Origin: Catellatospora tritici
GTDB lineage: Bacteria; Actinomycetota; Actinomycetes; Mycobacteriales; Micromonosporaceae
Reading direction: 5' to 3'
Length of the DNA: 64,000 nt
Assembly: GCF_019083965.1 (NCBI RefSeq)
Contig: NZ_JAHRCY010000005.1
Coordinates: forward strand, 361,188-425,187
Part shown: in pieces, positions 56,318-64,000 of the stretch
Numbering within the stretch: the stretch's first letter is position 1
Layout: every line of letters begins with the position of its first letter
Position numbers and translations under genes: made by a program
Notes under the pieces: generated by a model
Told to the model about the DNA's origin: nothing
What the model saw: only the letters and a program-made list of their open reading frames with translations
Databases searched by the model: none

Positions 56318-56941
56318 GTGTCCAAAGAGTTCAGCGAGGCGTACTGGGAGAATCGCTACCGCGACCACGCCGGGCCCGGCAGCAGGCGGCCCAATCCGCA
56401 GTTGCTGGCGGAAGTCGCCGAGCTGGCGCCCGGCAGCGCGCTGGAGGCGGGTTGCGGTGAGGGCGCCGACGCGGTCTGGCTCGCCTCGCGGGGCTGGCGG
56501 GTGACCGCGGCAGACATCTCCCCCACCGCGCTGGACCGGGCCCGCGAGCACGCCACGGCCGCCGACGTCGCGGACCGGATCGAGTGGGTACAGGCCGACC
56601 TGACCGGCTGGACGTCCGGCCCGCGACGGTTCGACCTGGTCTGCACGAGCTACGTGCACACGCCGGGATCTCCGATGGAGCTGTACGACCGGCTGGCCGC
56701 GGCTGTGGCACCCGGCGGCACGCTGCTGATCGTCGGTCACCACCCGTCCGACCAGCACTCCCATGGCGCGCACGGCGCGACCCACCAGGCGCACGTCACG
56801 CCCGAGCAGGTGGCCGACGGCCTCGACCCGACCGCATGGCAGGTGGTCGTGGCCGAGACCCGGCAGCGCGCGGTCGCCACCCACCACGGCGCGACGACGG
56901 TGCTCCACGACACCGTCGTCCACGCCCGCAGACACCGCTGA
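56318..56941 (+). CDS. SAM-dependent methyltransferase, class I
   Basis: A 207-residue cytoplasmic protein starting at GTG 56318 behind GAAGGAG. Motif I is ALEAGCGEGADAVWLASRGW, the acidic end of strand 2 is VTAADISPTALDRAREHA, motif II is FDLVCTSYVHTP and motif III GGTLLIVGHHPSD. The C-terminal part has many His (HSHGAHGATHQAH). The layout matches small-molecule methyltransferases and TehB-like proteins that act on metalloid or thiol substrates. Substrate unknown. Confidence 0.88.
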   Translation: MSKEFSEAYWENRYRDHAGPGSRRPNPQLLAEVAELAPGSALEAGCGEGADAVWLASRGWRVTAADISPTALDRAREHATAADVADRIEWVQADLTGWTSGPRRFDLVCTSYVHTPGSPMELYDRLAAAVAPGGTLLIVGHHPSDQHSHGAHGATHQAHVTPEQVADGLDPTAWQVVVAETRQRAVATHHGATTVLHDTVVHARRHR

Positions 56942-56987
56942 CCGCGATGGCCGAAGATTGTCAGCGGGACACCCTACGGTGGGGGGC

Positions 56988-57566
56988 ATGATCGACGACT
57001 ACCCGTGGGAGCCGCCGCTGGCGGGCACCGAGGCCGAGCACCTGACCGGCGCCCTCGACCGGCTGCGCACCACATTTCGATTCAAGGCCGATGATCTGGA
57101 CCCGGCCGGGCTGCGGACCCGCGTCGGCGTGTCCACGCTGACACTCGGTGGCCTGCTGAAACATCTTGCCCTGGTCGAGAGCTACACCTTCACCAAGAAG
57201 CTGAGCGGCGAGCCGATCGGCGCGCCGTGGGACAGCCTGGGGCACGACGGCAGCGACGACTGGGAGTTCACCACGGCCGCCGAAGACTCGCCCGAGCAGC
57301 TGTACGCCCTGTGGGACGACGCCGTCGAGCGGTCCCGGGCGAAGCTGGCGGCCGCGCTGGCCGACGGCGGCCTCGACCAGCTCGTCCATGCGGCGCATCC
57401 GGACGGCCGCCGCGCCAGTCTGCGCCGCCTGGTCTGCGACATGATCGAGGAGTACGGGCGCCACACCGGCCAGGCCGACCTGATCCGTGAGGCCGTCGAC
57501 GGCCGGGTCGGCGAGGATCCACCGGCAGGCTGGCGCGCCCGCTCGGGCAACTACCGCATCGGTTGA
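56988..57566 (+). CDS. DinB-superfamily protein (DUF664)
   Basis: A 192-residue four-helix protein from ATG 56988. Family landmarks are LRTRVGVSTLTLGGLLKHLA (first metal His) and MIEEYGRHTGQADLIREAVD (second metal His region). Members are thought to be mycothiol- or bacillithiol-dependent transferases. It lies 46 nt after the methyltransferase on the same strand and may be co-transcribed. Confidence 0.88.
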   Translation: MIDDYPWEPPLAGTEAEHLTGALDRLRTTFRFKADDLDPAGLRTRVGVSTLTLGGLLKHLALVESYTFTKKLSGEPIGAPWDSLGHDGSDDWEFTTAAEDSPEQLYALWDDAVERSRAKLAAALADGGLDQLVHAAHPDGRRASLRRLVCDMIEEYGRHTGQADLIREAVDGRVGEDPPAGWRARSGNYRIG

Positions 57567-57627
57567 CGCCCACGGCGGCGCAGCGACCAACCTCGCCGAG
57601 ACGGCTTGATCAGCCCATCCTGACGAA

Positions 57628-57670
57628 GCGGTGCCGCCCGCTCCCCTGACCCGGGTGCGGGCGGCACCGC
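57628..57670. terminator. Strong bidirectional hairpin
   Basis: GCGGTGCCGCCCGC (57628-57641) and GCGGGCGGCACCGC (57657-57670) form a perfect 14-bp stem across a 15-nt loop, between the convergent DinB and LPMO genes. Confidence 0.85.
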
Positions 57671-57694
57671 CGCATCTCGGCGATGCGCTGACGG

Positions 57695-58813
57695 TCAGAC
57701 CGGTGAGCAGGTCAGGGTCGGCGCGCCGTTGCTGCTCTGCGGCGCGTTGCCCAGGAACCCGAACGTGGTGCTGGCCCCCGCGGCGAGGTTGCCGTTGTAG
57801 GAGACGTTCTTGGCGGTGGTGGTCGAGCCGCTGGTGGTGATCGTCGCACTCCATACCTGGGTGATCGTCTGCCCGTTGGCGAACGTGATGGTGACCGTCC
57901 ACTTCGTGATGGCGGCCGACCCGGCCGTGACCTTGACCTCACCCTGGAACCCGCCCGGCCACTGGCCGGTCAGCGAGTACGTCGCCGAGCAGCCGCCGGG
58001 CAGCGGCGAGGACGACGGCGAGACCGACGGCGACGGGCCGGCCGAACGCGACGGCGACACGGACGGCGAGGGGGACGCCGAGCGCGACGGCGAGGCCGAC
58101 GGCGACGGACTGGTCGTGCCGCCGAAGTTCACGTCGCTGCAGAAGTAGTACGACTGATCCAGGTGGCTGGCCTGCCAGATGGTGAACAGCATATGCCGCC
58201 CGGTGCGGTTGGGGGCGTTGCCGTTGACCAGGATCGACACCCCGCCCCCGCTCTCCGGGGTCCACTGCGCGGCCGGGGTGTTGCCGATCTGCCCGACCAG
58301 TTCCAGGTCGCTCCACTTCAGCGCCTGGGTGATCGGGTTGAACCCCTGCTTGGTGGCGTACACCCAGATGTAGTCGGCGCCGTGGCTGGCGCCGTCGAAC
58401 AGCTTGATCCGGAAGTTGTTGGTGATGTTCTGCGCCTTCCAGTCCCCGATCGTGTCCATCGAGGCGTAGAAGCCGTTCTGGGTGCGGCCACCGCTGCACA
58501 GTTGGCCGTCCGGGATGGCGCCCTGGTGGTTGCCCGCGACGCCTTCCCGGAAGAGGGAGTTCCAGTTCCACATGGCGTTCGGGTTGGCCTGCCAGGCCTG
58601 CCAGCACATCGGGTCGAGGGTCGCCATCTGCGGGTTCTGGAAGTCGCTGCCCCAGCGGGCCCAGCAGCCGTAGTTGCGCGAGGCCGGGTCGACCACGTTC
58701 CCGTGCGCGTCGGCGATCTTCGCCAGCGCGGTGGTGAGCAGCAGGATCGAGGTCAGGGCCACAACCAGGGACGAGATGATCAGTTTGCCGCGGGTTGCGG
58801 CGATTGAGGACAT
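57695..58813 (-). CDS. Secreted AA10 lytic polysaccharide monooxygenase with CBM2
   Basis: A 372-residue protein. Signal peptide 1-36 ends ADA; cleavage there leaves His37 (HGNVVDPASRNYGCW) as the mature N-terminus, the first ligand of the copper histidine brace. The second brace His is expected in VAGNHQGAIPDG or FDGASHGADY. The domain continues to HMLFTIWQASHLDQSYYFCS and DVNFGG. A Ser/Pro linker (about 40 residues) joins a CBM2 cellulose-binding module (CSATYSLTGQWPGGFQGEV ... NGAPTLTC). It oxidatively cuts cellulose or chitin; CBM2 favours cellulose. GGAGTCATC precedes the ATG. Confidence 0.94.
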   Translation of the reverse strand: MSSIAATRGKLIISSLVVALTSILLLTTALAKIADAHGNVVDPASRNYGCWARWGSDFQNPQMATLDPMCWQAWQANPNAMWNWNSLFREGVAGNHQGAIPDGQLCSGGRTQNGFYASMDTIGDWKAQNITNNFRIKLFDGASHGADYIWVYATKQGFNPITQALKWSDLELVGQIGNTPAAQWTPESGGGVSILVNGNAPNRTGRHMLFTIWQASHLDQSYYFCSDVNFGGTTSPSPSASPSRSASPSPSVSPSRSAGPSPSVSPSSSPLPGGCSATYSLTGQWPGGFQGEVKVTAGSAAITKWTVTITFANGQTITQVWSATITTSGSTTTAKNVSYNGNLAAGASTTFGFLGNAPQSSNGAPTLTCSPV

Positions 58814-58989
58814 GATGACTCCAAGACATCGGAGGTACGGATGTCACGCGCGCTGGAGTGGCGCGGGCCCGGTCCGCAGGCGCTGGCGCGCGTGCTGAAC
58901 GCCGACGTGATCGGACGTCGACGGTGCGAGGTCGGATGCGTGCCCGGCATCCATACCGGCTGCGTGGCTCCCGCAGCATGCCCGGCTAA

Positions 58990-59017
58990 ACTTTACACAT
59001 TCCAATAAATGTGTCAA
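58990..59017 (-). promoter_or_regulatory. Promoter with inverted repeat upstream of the LPMO gene
   Basis: On the minus strand TTGACA (59017-59012), a 16-nt spacer and TAAAGT (58995-58990) make a good sigma-70-type promoter about 180 nt before the LPMO start. The spacer holds a perfect inverted repeat ACACATT/AATGTGT (58995-59001 and 59008-59014), a likely operator. Confidence 0.55.
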
Positions 59018-59063
59018 TGAATGCCCGCATCGGCACGGTTCCGCCAGCCGCTACGCTGGCCCG

Positions 59064-59993
59064 ATGGACCGCACCGCGCCTTTCGACCTGGTCCCGTCGG
59101 ACCTGCCCGTGGTCACCCAGCTCAGCCGGATCGCCGACGCCCGGGGCTGGCTGGCCGAGCTGCCCGAACTGATCACGCGGGTGCGCGAGCGCTTCCAACT
59201 CACCCTGGCTCCGCCCCTGCACGGCGGCAGCTGCAGCTGGGTCGCGCCCGCGACCCTGCCCGACGGCACCGGCGTCATCGTGAAGATCGCCTGGCCCCAC
59301 CCCGAGATGTTCGGCGAACCCGCCGCGCTGCGGCTGTGGCAGGGCGACGGCGCCGTACGGCTGCTCGCCCACGATCCGCAGTGCCACGCGCTGCTGCTCG
59401 AACGGTGCGAGCCTGGTCTGCCGCTGGGCGACTCCACCGCCCCCGCCGCCGCGCGGCTGCGCGTGGGTGCGCGCGTGCTGCGACGGCTGTGGCAGGCGGC
59501 CCCGACCGGTGAGTTCGACTCGCTGGCCGCGGTGACCGCGCACTGGGCCGATCTGGTCGACGAGCGCATGGCCCGGCTGGCGCCCGGCTACGACGCCGAG
59601 CTGGTCGCCTACGGCGCCCGGCTGCTGCGGGAGCTGCCCGCGACCGCCGACCGGCGGGTGCTGCTGCACGGCGACTTCAACCCCGGCAACGTCCTGTCGT
59701 GCGGGGACGGCCGCTGGCTGGCGATCGACCCCAAACCCATGGCAGGCGATCCCGCGTACGACCCGTGGCCGCTGTTGCAGCAGGTCGACGACCCGTTCGC
59801 GGACCCGGACCCGGCCGCGGTCCTGGCCGCACGGCGCGACCTGCTCGCCGCCGAACTGTCGCTCGACCCGGAGCGGATCGTGCGGTGGGCGGTGGCCCGC
59901 CGGGTCGAGACGGCGCTGTGGCTCGCCCATCACGGTGACGTGCCGGGCGGCGCGGCGGTGATGGGCGAAGCGCGGACGCTGGCCGAGTTGTGA
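59064..59993 (+). CDS. Aminoglycoside phosphotransferase-like kinase (APH(6)/hydroxyurea type)
   Basis: A 309-residue small-molecule kinase. LAPPLHGGSCSWVAPATLPD is the characteristic start of the APH_6_hur family; VLLHGDFNPGNVL is the catalytic loop (Asp in HGDFNPGN) and WLAIDPKPMAGDPAYD the metal-binding loop. Length fits. Relatives phosphorylate streptomycin or hydroxyurea, but many are orphan chromosomal genes without proven resistance. No antibiotic cluster is adjacent. Confidence 0.88.
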   Translation: MDRTAPFDLVPSDLPVVTQLSRIADARGWLAELPELITRVRERFQLTLAPPLHGGSCSWVAPATLPDGTGVIVKIAWPHPEMFGEPAALRLWQGDGAVRLLAHDPQCHALLLERCEPGLPLGDSTAPAAARLRVGARVLRRLWQAAPTGEFDSLAAVTAHWADLVDERMARLAPGYDAELVAYGARLLRELPATADRRVLLHGDFNPGNVLSCGDGRWLAIDPKPMAGDPAYDPWPLLQQVDDPFADPDPAAVLAARRDLLAAELSLDPERIVRWAVARRVETALWLAHHGDVPGGAAVMGEARTLAEL

Positions 59994-60026
59994 ACGGCCG
60001 GGGGTGCGGACCACCCGCAGCCGCGA

Positions 60027-60563
60027 TCAGCCCCAGCAGGTCGGGCAGTTGGGGCCCTGATCCACCATGCCGTACTCGATCGAGGCGGGCGCGGGCCGGT
60101 TGACCAGCGGCGAGTCGATCGGTATCTGCGCACCGACCTCCTTCAGCCGACCGCCGCCGGGCGTGACGGTGATGGTGACCGCGCGGCAGTCCAGGCGCAC
60201 GTTCGGCGCGGCCAGCAGGCACACCGCCTGCGTCTCGTCCGGTGCGCCGATCTTCGCCTCGAAATTCGGCGGCAGCGGCGGCCCGGCCCAGTAGGTGGTC
60301 GCCCTGCCCTGGGTCTGGCCGTTGGAGAGGTAGACGGCCAGCTCGAAGACCTCGTACTGGGTGGGCGGGTGGCACGTCTGGAAGGTGCCGTGCAGCATCA
60401 GGCGGCCGTCGTAGTTCATCGCACCGTCGTCGATGTGGCCGGTGATGGCGGTGCCGGCGGCGCAGCTCATCCACTTGAACTGGTCGGGCACCGCGTGCGC
60501 GGGCGCTCCGAGTGCCAGCGTCACCGCCAGCACCGAGAACATCGCCGCAATTCGGCGTCTCAT
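60027..60563 (-). CDS. Secreted protein of the 'GPNCPTCWG' pair, copy 1
   Basis: A 178-residue exported protein. Signal peptide 1-24 (ends APAHA). The mature part has four Cys before the tail (WMSCAAGTAITGHIDDGAMN, TFQTCHPPTQYEVFELAVYL, AVCLLAAPNVRLDCRAVTI) and ends in PNCPTCWG. The product of 63090 is a clear paralogue with the same Cys layout and the same ending. Its start lies 2 nt after the LuxR-type gene, whose stop is inside the ribosome site (GAGGAGTGATC), so it is coupled to that regulator. No known domain. Confidence 0.8.
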   Translation of the reverse strand: MRRRIAAMFSVLAVTLALGAPAHAVPDQFKWMSCAAGTAITGHIDDGAMNYDGRLMLHGTFQTCHPPTQYEVFELAVYLSNGQTQGRATTYWAGPPLPPNFEAKIGAPDETQAVCLLAAPNVRLDCRAVTITVTPGGGRLKEVGAQIPIDSPLVNRPAPASIEYGMVDQGPNCPTCWG

Positions 60564-60565
60564 GA

Positions 60566-61606
60566 TCACTCCTCTTCCGGTTCGTCCGCGTCCGCAGGGC
60601 GGTCGGATCCTGGATCGTCGCCAGCCCCCAGCACGAGGCCGAGCTGGAATCGGTTGCTGACCTGGTAGCGCTCCATCAGGCCGCTGATCGTGTACGCCAC
60701 GGTGCGCAGGCTGATCTCTAGCTTCGCCGCCACGGCGGCGTCGGTGAATCCCTTGGCCAGCAGCGCTAGCACCGCTTGCTCCCGAGGGGTGAGGTCCATT
60801 GGTGGTTTCCAATCCCGTATCGGATCCCGGGCGCGGTCCCAATGCTCGTAGAAGAACGCGACCAGCTGTTCCACCACGGTTGGGGCGGTGATCTCCCAGG
60901 CGCCCGCCGCGAGGCGGTCCGGATCGATCGGAAGGATCGCGCAGCGACGATCGATGAGCATGATTTTCGACGGGAGGCTGGGCAGTTGCCGGAAGGCCAG
61001 GCCGTAGGCGTTGAGCTCGTCGGTGTGCCAACCCGACTCGTCCTCGGCCGTGGGCGGCACCCCGAGCGTGCGCACCTGCATGCCCCGGGCGTGCAGCGCG
61101 CGGTTGAGCGGAGCCGCCGCCTTGACCGTCTCGGCGCTGAACGCCGGTTCCGGGTTCATCGCCAGGTGCTCGCGGCGCGCCCCGTTGATCAGCTGCGCCA
61201 AGCGGTCACGAACCCCTGCCACGGTGAACAACGGCCGTACGTCGCGGGCCGCCATGCGGTGCGGATCGGGCACGAACTCCGGATTGATCAAGTGGGTTAG
61301 CCGCTCGCGCAGACGGTGCCGGGCCGCGGCCTCCACCTGGCTGCGCCGTCGCAGCCCGGCGACGACCTCGGTGGCGGACCGCGCCATCCACTGGCGACCG
61401 TCTCCGGTCCCCGGCGACAGCGCGGCCACCGCACCGATGGCGAGCAGTTCGTCGAGTGCTCCACGCACCCGCTGGCTCTTCCATCCCAGCGAGGCTCCGA
61501 TCTGGTCGACCGACCATGGACCGAAGGTGAAGAGTGTCCGGAAGACGAGATCCGCCCCCGCCGACACCCCCCACCGCGACAGCGATGGCACGACCTGCGT
61601 CTGCAC
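60566..61606 (-). CDS. LuxR-type regulator with TrmB-like N-terminus
   Basis: A 346-residue regulator from GTG 61606 (site AGGGGGG). The N-terminal ~80 residues resemble a TrmB-like winged helix (FTFGPWSVDQIGASLGWKSQ, RVRGALDELLAIGAV). The middle is a PLD-like/ligand domain as in TrmB-LuxR proteins. The C-terminus (~270-325) is a LuxR HTH (MDLTPREQAVLALLAKGFTD, AAVAAKLEISLRTVAYTISG). The tail is acidic. Followed by the secreted protein gene with a 2-nt gap. A degraded copy of its first ~70 codons lies at 63660-63809. Confidence 0.88.
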   Translation of the reverse strand: MQTQVVPSLSRWGVSAGADLVFRTLFTFGPWSVDQIGASLGWKSQRVRGALDELLAIGAVAALSPGTGDGRQWMARSATEVVAGLRRRSQVEAAARHRLRERLTHLINPEFVPDPHRMAARDVRPLFTVAGVRDRLAQLINGARREHLAMNPEPAFSAETVKAAAPLNRALHARGMQVRTLGVPPTAEDESGWHTDELNAYGLAFRQLPSLPSKIMLIDRRCAILPIDPDRLAAGAWEITAPTVVEQLVAFFYEHWDRARDPIRDWKPPMDLTPREQAVLALLAKGFTDAAVAAKLEISLRTVAYTISGLMERYQVSNRFQLGLVLGAGDDPGSDRPADADEPEEE

Positions 61607-61626
61607 TGGTTATCCCCCCTGAAAAC

Positions 61627-61652
61627 GATGCCATCCCCCGTCGAGCTGACAT
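61627..61652. promoter_or_regulatory. Conserved upstream element of the regulator pair, copy 1
   Basis: GATGCCATCCCCCGTCG followed by A and GCTGACATC. The same words occur at 63831-63855 upstream of the degraded copy, apart from one base. It lies 21 nt upstream of the regulator start, so it probably holds promoter or operator functions. Confidence 0.5.
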
Positions 61653-61785
61653 CGTTTCCGAGCGGGACGCTGCCAGCCCCGGCCGGGCTGGCGGGACTCA
61701 CGGTAAAGACTCCGACCTGGCCGAGCCAGGATGTCGCCGTGGATTGCAGTTTTGTGCAATCGCTCGCGGCGCGACCGCTACCGGC

Positions 61786-62964
61786 TCAGGCAGCCGCCTC
61801 GACGGTTTCGCCCGGGACGGCCTCGGTCCGGCCGGAACGCCAGGCCAGCACCCCGCACGCGGCGGCGGCCACGGCGCACACAGGCCACAGGGCGGCGGGC
61901 GCGAGCCCGTACAGGGCGGCGCCCAGCGGGGCGGCGAGCATGGTGCCGCTGGTCGCGGCGGCGGTGTAGAGCCCCTGGTAGCGACCGGTCAGCCCGTCCG
62001 GGGCCCGGTCGAGCACGTGCGCGGTCGCGGTGGTCTTGTACAGGATCTCGCCCGCGGTGAGCACCACCATCGCCGCGATCACCAGGGTCGCGCCGGTGCC
62101 GAGGCCGAACAGGGCCATGCCCGCGCCGACCAGGGCGTATCCGATACCCAGGATCCTGGTGGCGGCCTGGCGCCGCAGCAGCATGGTGACCGGGATCTCC
62201 AGCAGCAGGATCAGCCCGGAGCCGACCGCGATCAGCGTGGCGTAGAGCGTGAGCCGGTGCCCGTGGTCGCGCAGGTAGACCGGCAGGGTCGAGTACAGCT
62301 GGCGATACACGATGTCCACGACCACGATCGCGGGCAGCAGCGCCAGCAGTGCCCGGTCCGCGCGCACGCTGGGCCACAGCCGGGACGGCACCTGAGCCGA
62401 AGGACTGGTCGCCACCGGCTCGGCCCGCAGCAGCGCGGCGGTGACCGCGCGTACGGCCAGGACGACCAGCCCGTCTATCACGAACAGCGTGGTGAAGTGC
62501 TCGACCGCCAGCAACGCGCCCAGGGGCGGACCGATGACACAGCCCGCGTTGAACGCCGCCCGGCTGACCGCCACGGCCCGACGCCGGTCGCCGGGCGGCA
62601 CGGCAAGCGCGGTGAGCGCGCCCTGGGCGGTGCCCGCCGTAGCGCCGCTGTAGCCGAGCACCGCGGTCGACACCGCGAGCAGCGCCACGGGCGTCCACGG
62701 TATGAGCAGGGTCACGGCCCCGGTGACGGTCGAGGCGGCCAGCAGGATCCGGCGGTGGCCGTACCGGTCGCCGAACCAGCCGCCGGTCAGGTTGCCCGCG
62801 AGCAGGCCCACGCCCAGCGCTCCGCTGATCAGGCCCGCCTGCGCCAGTGGCAGGGCACGCGGTCCGGTCAGGTACAGGAACAGGAAGGTGGAGACGAAGG
62901 ACCCCGCGGCGTTGACGAACCGGCCGACGGCGAGGATCCACACGATCCGGGGGATGTCACGCAC
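61786..62964 (-). CDS. MFS transporter (DHA1-like exporter)
   Basis: A 392-residue, ~12-helix major facilitator protein. The A-like motif GGWFGDRYGHRRIL lies after TM2, and PPLGALLAVEHFTTLFVIDG in TM5 is antiporter-like. It starts with MRDIPRIVWILAVGRFVNAA. It sits between the two copies of the regulator/secreted-protein pair, all on the minus strand. Substrate unknown; efflux of a small molecule is likely. Confidence 0.88.
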   Translation of the reverse strand: MRDIPRIVWILAVGRFVNAAGSFVSTFLFLYLTGPRALPLAQAGLISGALGVGLLAGNLTGGWFGDRYGHRRILLAASTVTGAVTLLIPWTPVALLAVSTAVLGYSGATAGTAQGALTALAVPPGDRRRAVAVSRAAFNAGCVIGPPLGALLAVEHFTTLFVIDGLVVLAVRAVTAALLRAEPVATSPSAQVPSRLWPSVRADRALLALLPAIVVVDIVYRQLYSTLPVYLRDHGHRLTLYATLIAVGSGLILLLEIPVTMLLRRQAATRILGIGYALVGAGMALFGLGTGATLVIAAMVVLTAGEILYKTTATAHVLDRAPDGLTGRYQGLYTAAATSGTMLAAPLGAALYGLAPAALWPVCAVAAAACGVLAWRSGRTEAVPGETVEAAA

Positions 62965-63051
62965 GCGGGCACCCTATGCCCATGATCACGCTCCCGGCAA
63001 AGGCATTCGGGCGGCTCCGCTCCGCCCGCGCTCGCGGTCTCCGCTCCGCGG

Positions 63052-63085
63052 CGGTGCGGCGCCGGACCGACCCGGCGCCGCACCG
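63052..63085. terminator. Strong hairpin after secreted copy 2
   Basis: CGGTGCGGCGCCGG (63052-63065) and CCGGCGCCGCACCG (63072-63085) form a 14-bp stem with a 6-nt loop, immediately beyond the stop of the 63090 gene. Confidence 0.85.
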
Positions 63086-63089
63086 GACG

Positions 63090-63641
63090 TCACCCCCAGC
63101 AGGTCGGGCAGTTGGGCCCGCTGCCGCCGGGGTCGTCGCTGTACTTCAGGGGGACCGTGACAGGGATGGCGACCGACGGTGAGTCCACTGGAATCGGTTG
63201 ACCGAGTCCGGCCACGGACTGTCCGTTCACGATGCTGAACACGATCGCGTGGCAGTCCAACCGCGTGGTCGGGCCGGCCAGCAGGCAGACGGCGGTCGTA
63301 TCGGTCGGCAGCCCCACCGCGGCCGCGAACGACGGCGCCTGCGTGAGCGAGGACAGGTAGGGGTGGGCCCTGCCCCGCGCCTCCGAGGGCCGGTACACCC
63401 CGATCGAGAAGATGTCGAAGACCTCCACGTACGGGCAGGCCTGCAACCAGCCACGGAAGATCGTGGCCTGGCCGGGCTCCATGGAGACGCTGTCGATCTG
63501 CCCGGTGATGGTGCTCGTCGGGCAGCTCACGCTGATCCACTGGTATGCGTCGCCGGTGAAACCCCCGGCATGCGCCGGCCCCGGTGCGGCGAGAGCCAGC
63601 AGCAGCGCCGCAGCTGCGGCAAGGAAGGAACGTCGCATCAT
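63090..63641 (-). CDS. Secreted protein of the 'GPNCPTCWG' pair, copy 2
   Basis: A 183-residue exported protein from ATG 63641 (or 63638). Signal peptide to about residue 28 (LAAAAALLLALAAPGPAHA). The Cys positions follow copy 1: ISVSCPTSTITGQIDSVSME, LQACPYVEVFDIFSIGVYR, AVCLLAGPTTRLDCHAIVFS, and the end GPNCPTCWG is the same. The conserved central lines are VCLLA-(A/G)P-x-RLDC. Its regulator partner is reduced to a remnant directly upstream, so it is an orphan copy. Confidence 0.8.
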   Translation of the reverse strand: MMRRSFLAAAAALLLALAAPGPAHAGGFTGDAYQWISVSCPTSTITGQIDSVSMEPGQATIFRGWLQACPYVEVFDIFSIGVYRPSEARGRAHPYLSSLTQAPSFAAAVGLPTDTTAVCLLAGPTTRLDCHAIVFSIVNGQSVAGLGQPIPVDSPSVAIPVTVPLKYSDDPGGSGPNCPTCWG

Positions 63642-63659
63642 CCACCCGATTCCGGTCGA

Positions 63660-63809
63660 TCTGGATACTCCGACCACCGGCGGCCGTCTCGGACGCCGGT
63701 GGCAGCACGGGAACCGCATGGGCATCGAGCACTTCGTCGAGCGTCGAGCCCTCGCCGGCTCGCGGCGACATTCCCACCGCGACAGCGACAGCACGACTCT
63801 CGGCTGCAC
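63660..63809 (-). pseudogene. Remnant of a second LuxR/TrmB-type regulator gene
   Basis: GTG 63809 begins QPRVVLSLSRW, matching QTQVVPSLSRW of the 61606 regulator, with nearly the same DNA around it. After about 13 codons the homology jumps and continues in another frame as LDEVLDAHAVPVLPP, matching LDELLAIGAVAALSP (residues 51-65). About 35 codons are lost inside and ~270 codons at the end. The secreted partner follows directly. This is a duplicated gene in decay. Confidence 0.7.
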
Positions 63810-63830
63810 TCGTTGCCTCCTCCGCCTCCT

Positions 63831-63855
63831 GATGCCATCCCCCGTCGGCTGACAT
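63831..63855. promoter_or_regulatory. Conserved upstream element of the regulator pair, copy 2
   Basis: GATGCCATCCCCCGTCG then GCTGACATC, the counterpart of 61627-61652 with one base fewer. Its preservation beside a decayed regulator suggests that it still drives the secreted-protein gene. Confidence 0.5.
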
Positions 63856-64000
63856 CATCGCGCGTCGGACGCTGCCGTGCGGTTCCGTGCCGCTCCGGTG
63901 GACTCAACATAAAGATCGCGAAGCACGGCCGCCAGGATCGCCGGCGCCGGTGGACAAATTTGGAAAAGCGGCGGCCCCGCCCCCTGGTGCGGGCCCCAGT

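Overview
The window is about 70% GC or higher, packed with GTG starts and 4-bp stop/start overlaps. Its gene families (twin CBM13 xylanolytic enzymes, an AA10 LPMO with CBM2, an ECF sigma factor fused to a sugar-binding domain, STAND NTPases with TPR repeats, a WD40 Ser/Thr kinase, a mycothiol-era DinB protein) point to a filamentous actinobacterium. A Micromonosporaceae-like soil organism is my inference. No rRNA, tRNA, IS element or CRISPR array was seen.

Layout. 1-2715 (minus) is a sugar-phosphate operon: class II aldolase, HAD phosphatase, DhaL and the start of DhaK, with a palindromic operator upstream. 2863-4914 holds an enoyl-CoA hydratase remnant, a PstS-like lipoprotein, and a collapsed secreted-enzyme gene that kept its promoter and a LacI-type operator. 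5188-16924 is accessory: a membrane-tethered NB-ARC/TPR protein, small membrane and secreted proteins, two beta-propeller proteins, an orphan ArdC-primase fusion, a VOC protein and an epimerase deletion remnant. 17152-23980 contains an FAD monooxygenase, a SCO6745-like remnant, and a two-gene unit of a DUF7019-like protein and a large kinase-TPR-WD40 protein.

24810-29742 is a xylan module: an ECF sigma factor with a built-in zinc-finger, membrane and AbfB part, followed by GH62 arabinofuranosidase and GH10 xylanase. Next to it (minus) lie phosphoketolase and a universal stress protein, which would fit the pentose-phosphate outflow of xylan breakdown. 33506-37804 encodes a PaoABC-type three-subunit molybdenum hydroxylase and a membrane-anchored ABM protein. 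37873-46215 (minus) is an APC permease, a DUF1989 pair, a urea/guanidine carboxylase and allophanate hydrolase, all tightly coupled, under a divergent TetR gene with an evident shared operator.

47295-50899 is the most interesting locus. A small two-helix membrane protein overlaps a STAND NTPase by 4 bp, and both carry a similar ~22-residue motif, at the C-terminal side of one and the N-terminus of the other. This arrangement resembles NLR/effector pairs joined by amyloid-like signalling motifs. The STAND gene also carries ten exactly 138-nt periodic repeats.

51092-64000: chorismate mutase, a LysR regulator, an M64-like secreted metallopeptidase, a GT39-type membrane glycosyltransferase, a methyltransferase, a DinB protein, an LPMO, an APH-like kinase, and a duplicated pair (LuxR-type regulator plus secreted protein ending GPNCPTCWG) flanking an MFS exporter. 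One copy of the pair has lost most of its regulator.

A recurring theme is genes that kept both ends but lost the middle (4754, 15996, 18849, 63809). Functional calls rest on motif recognition by eye, with no database search.
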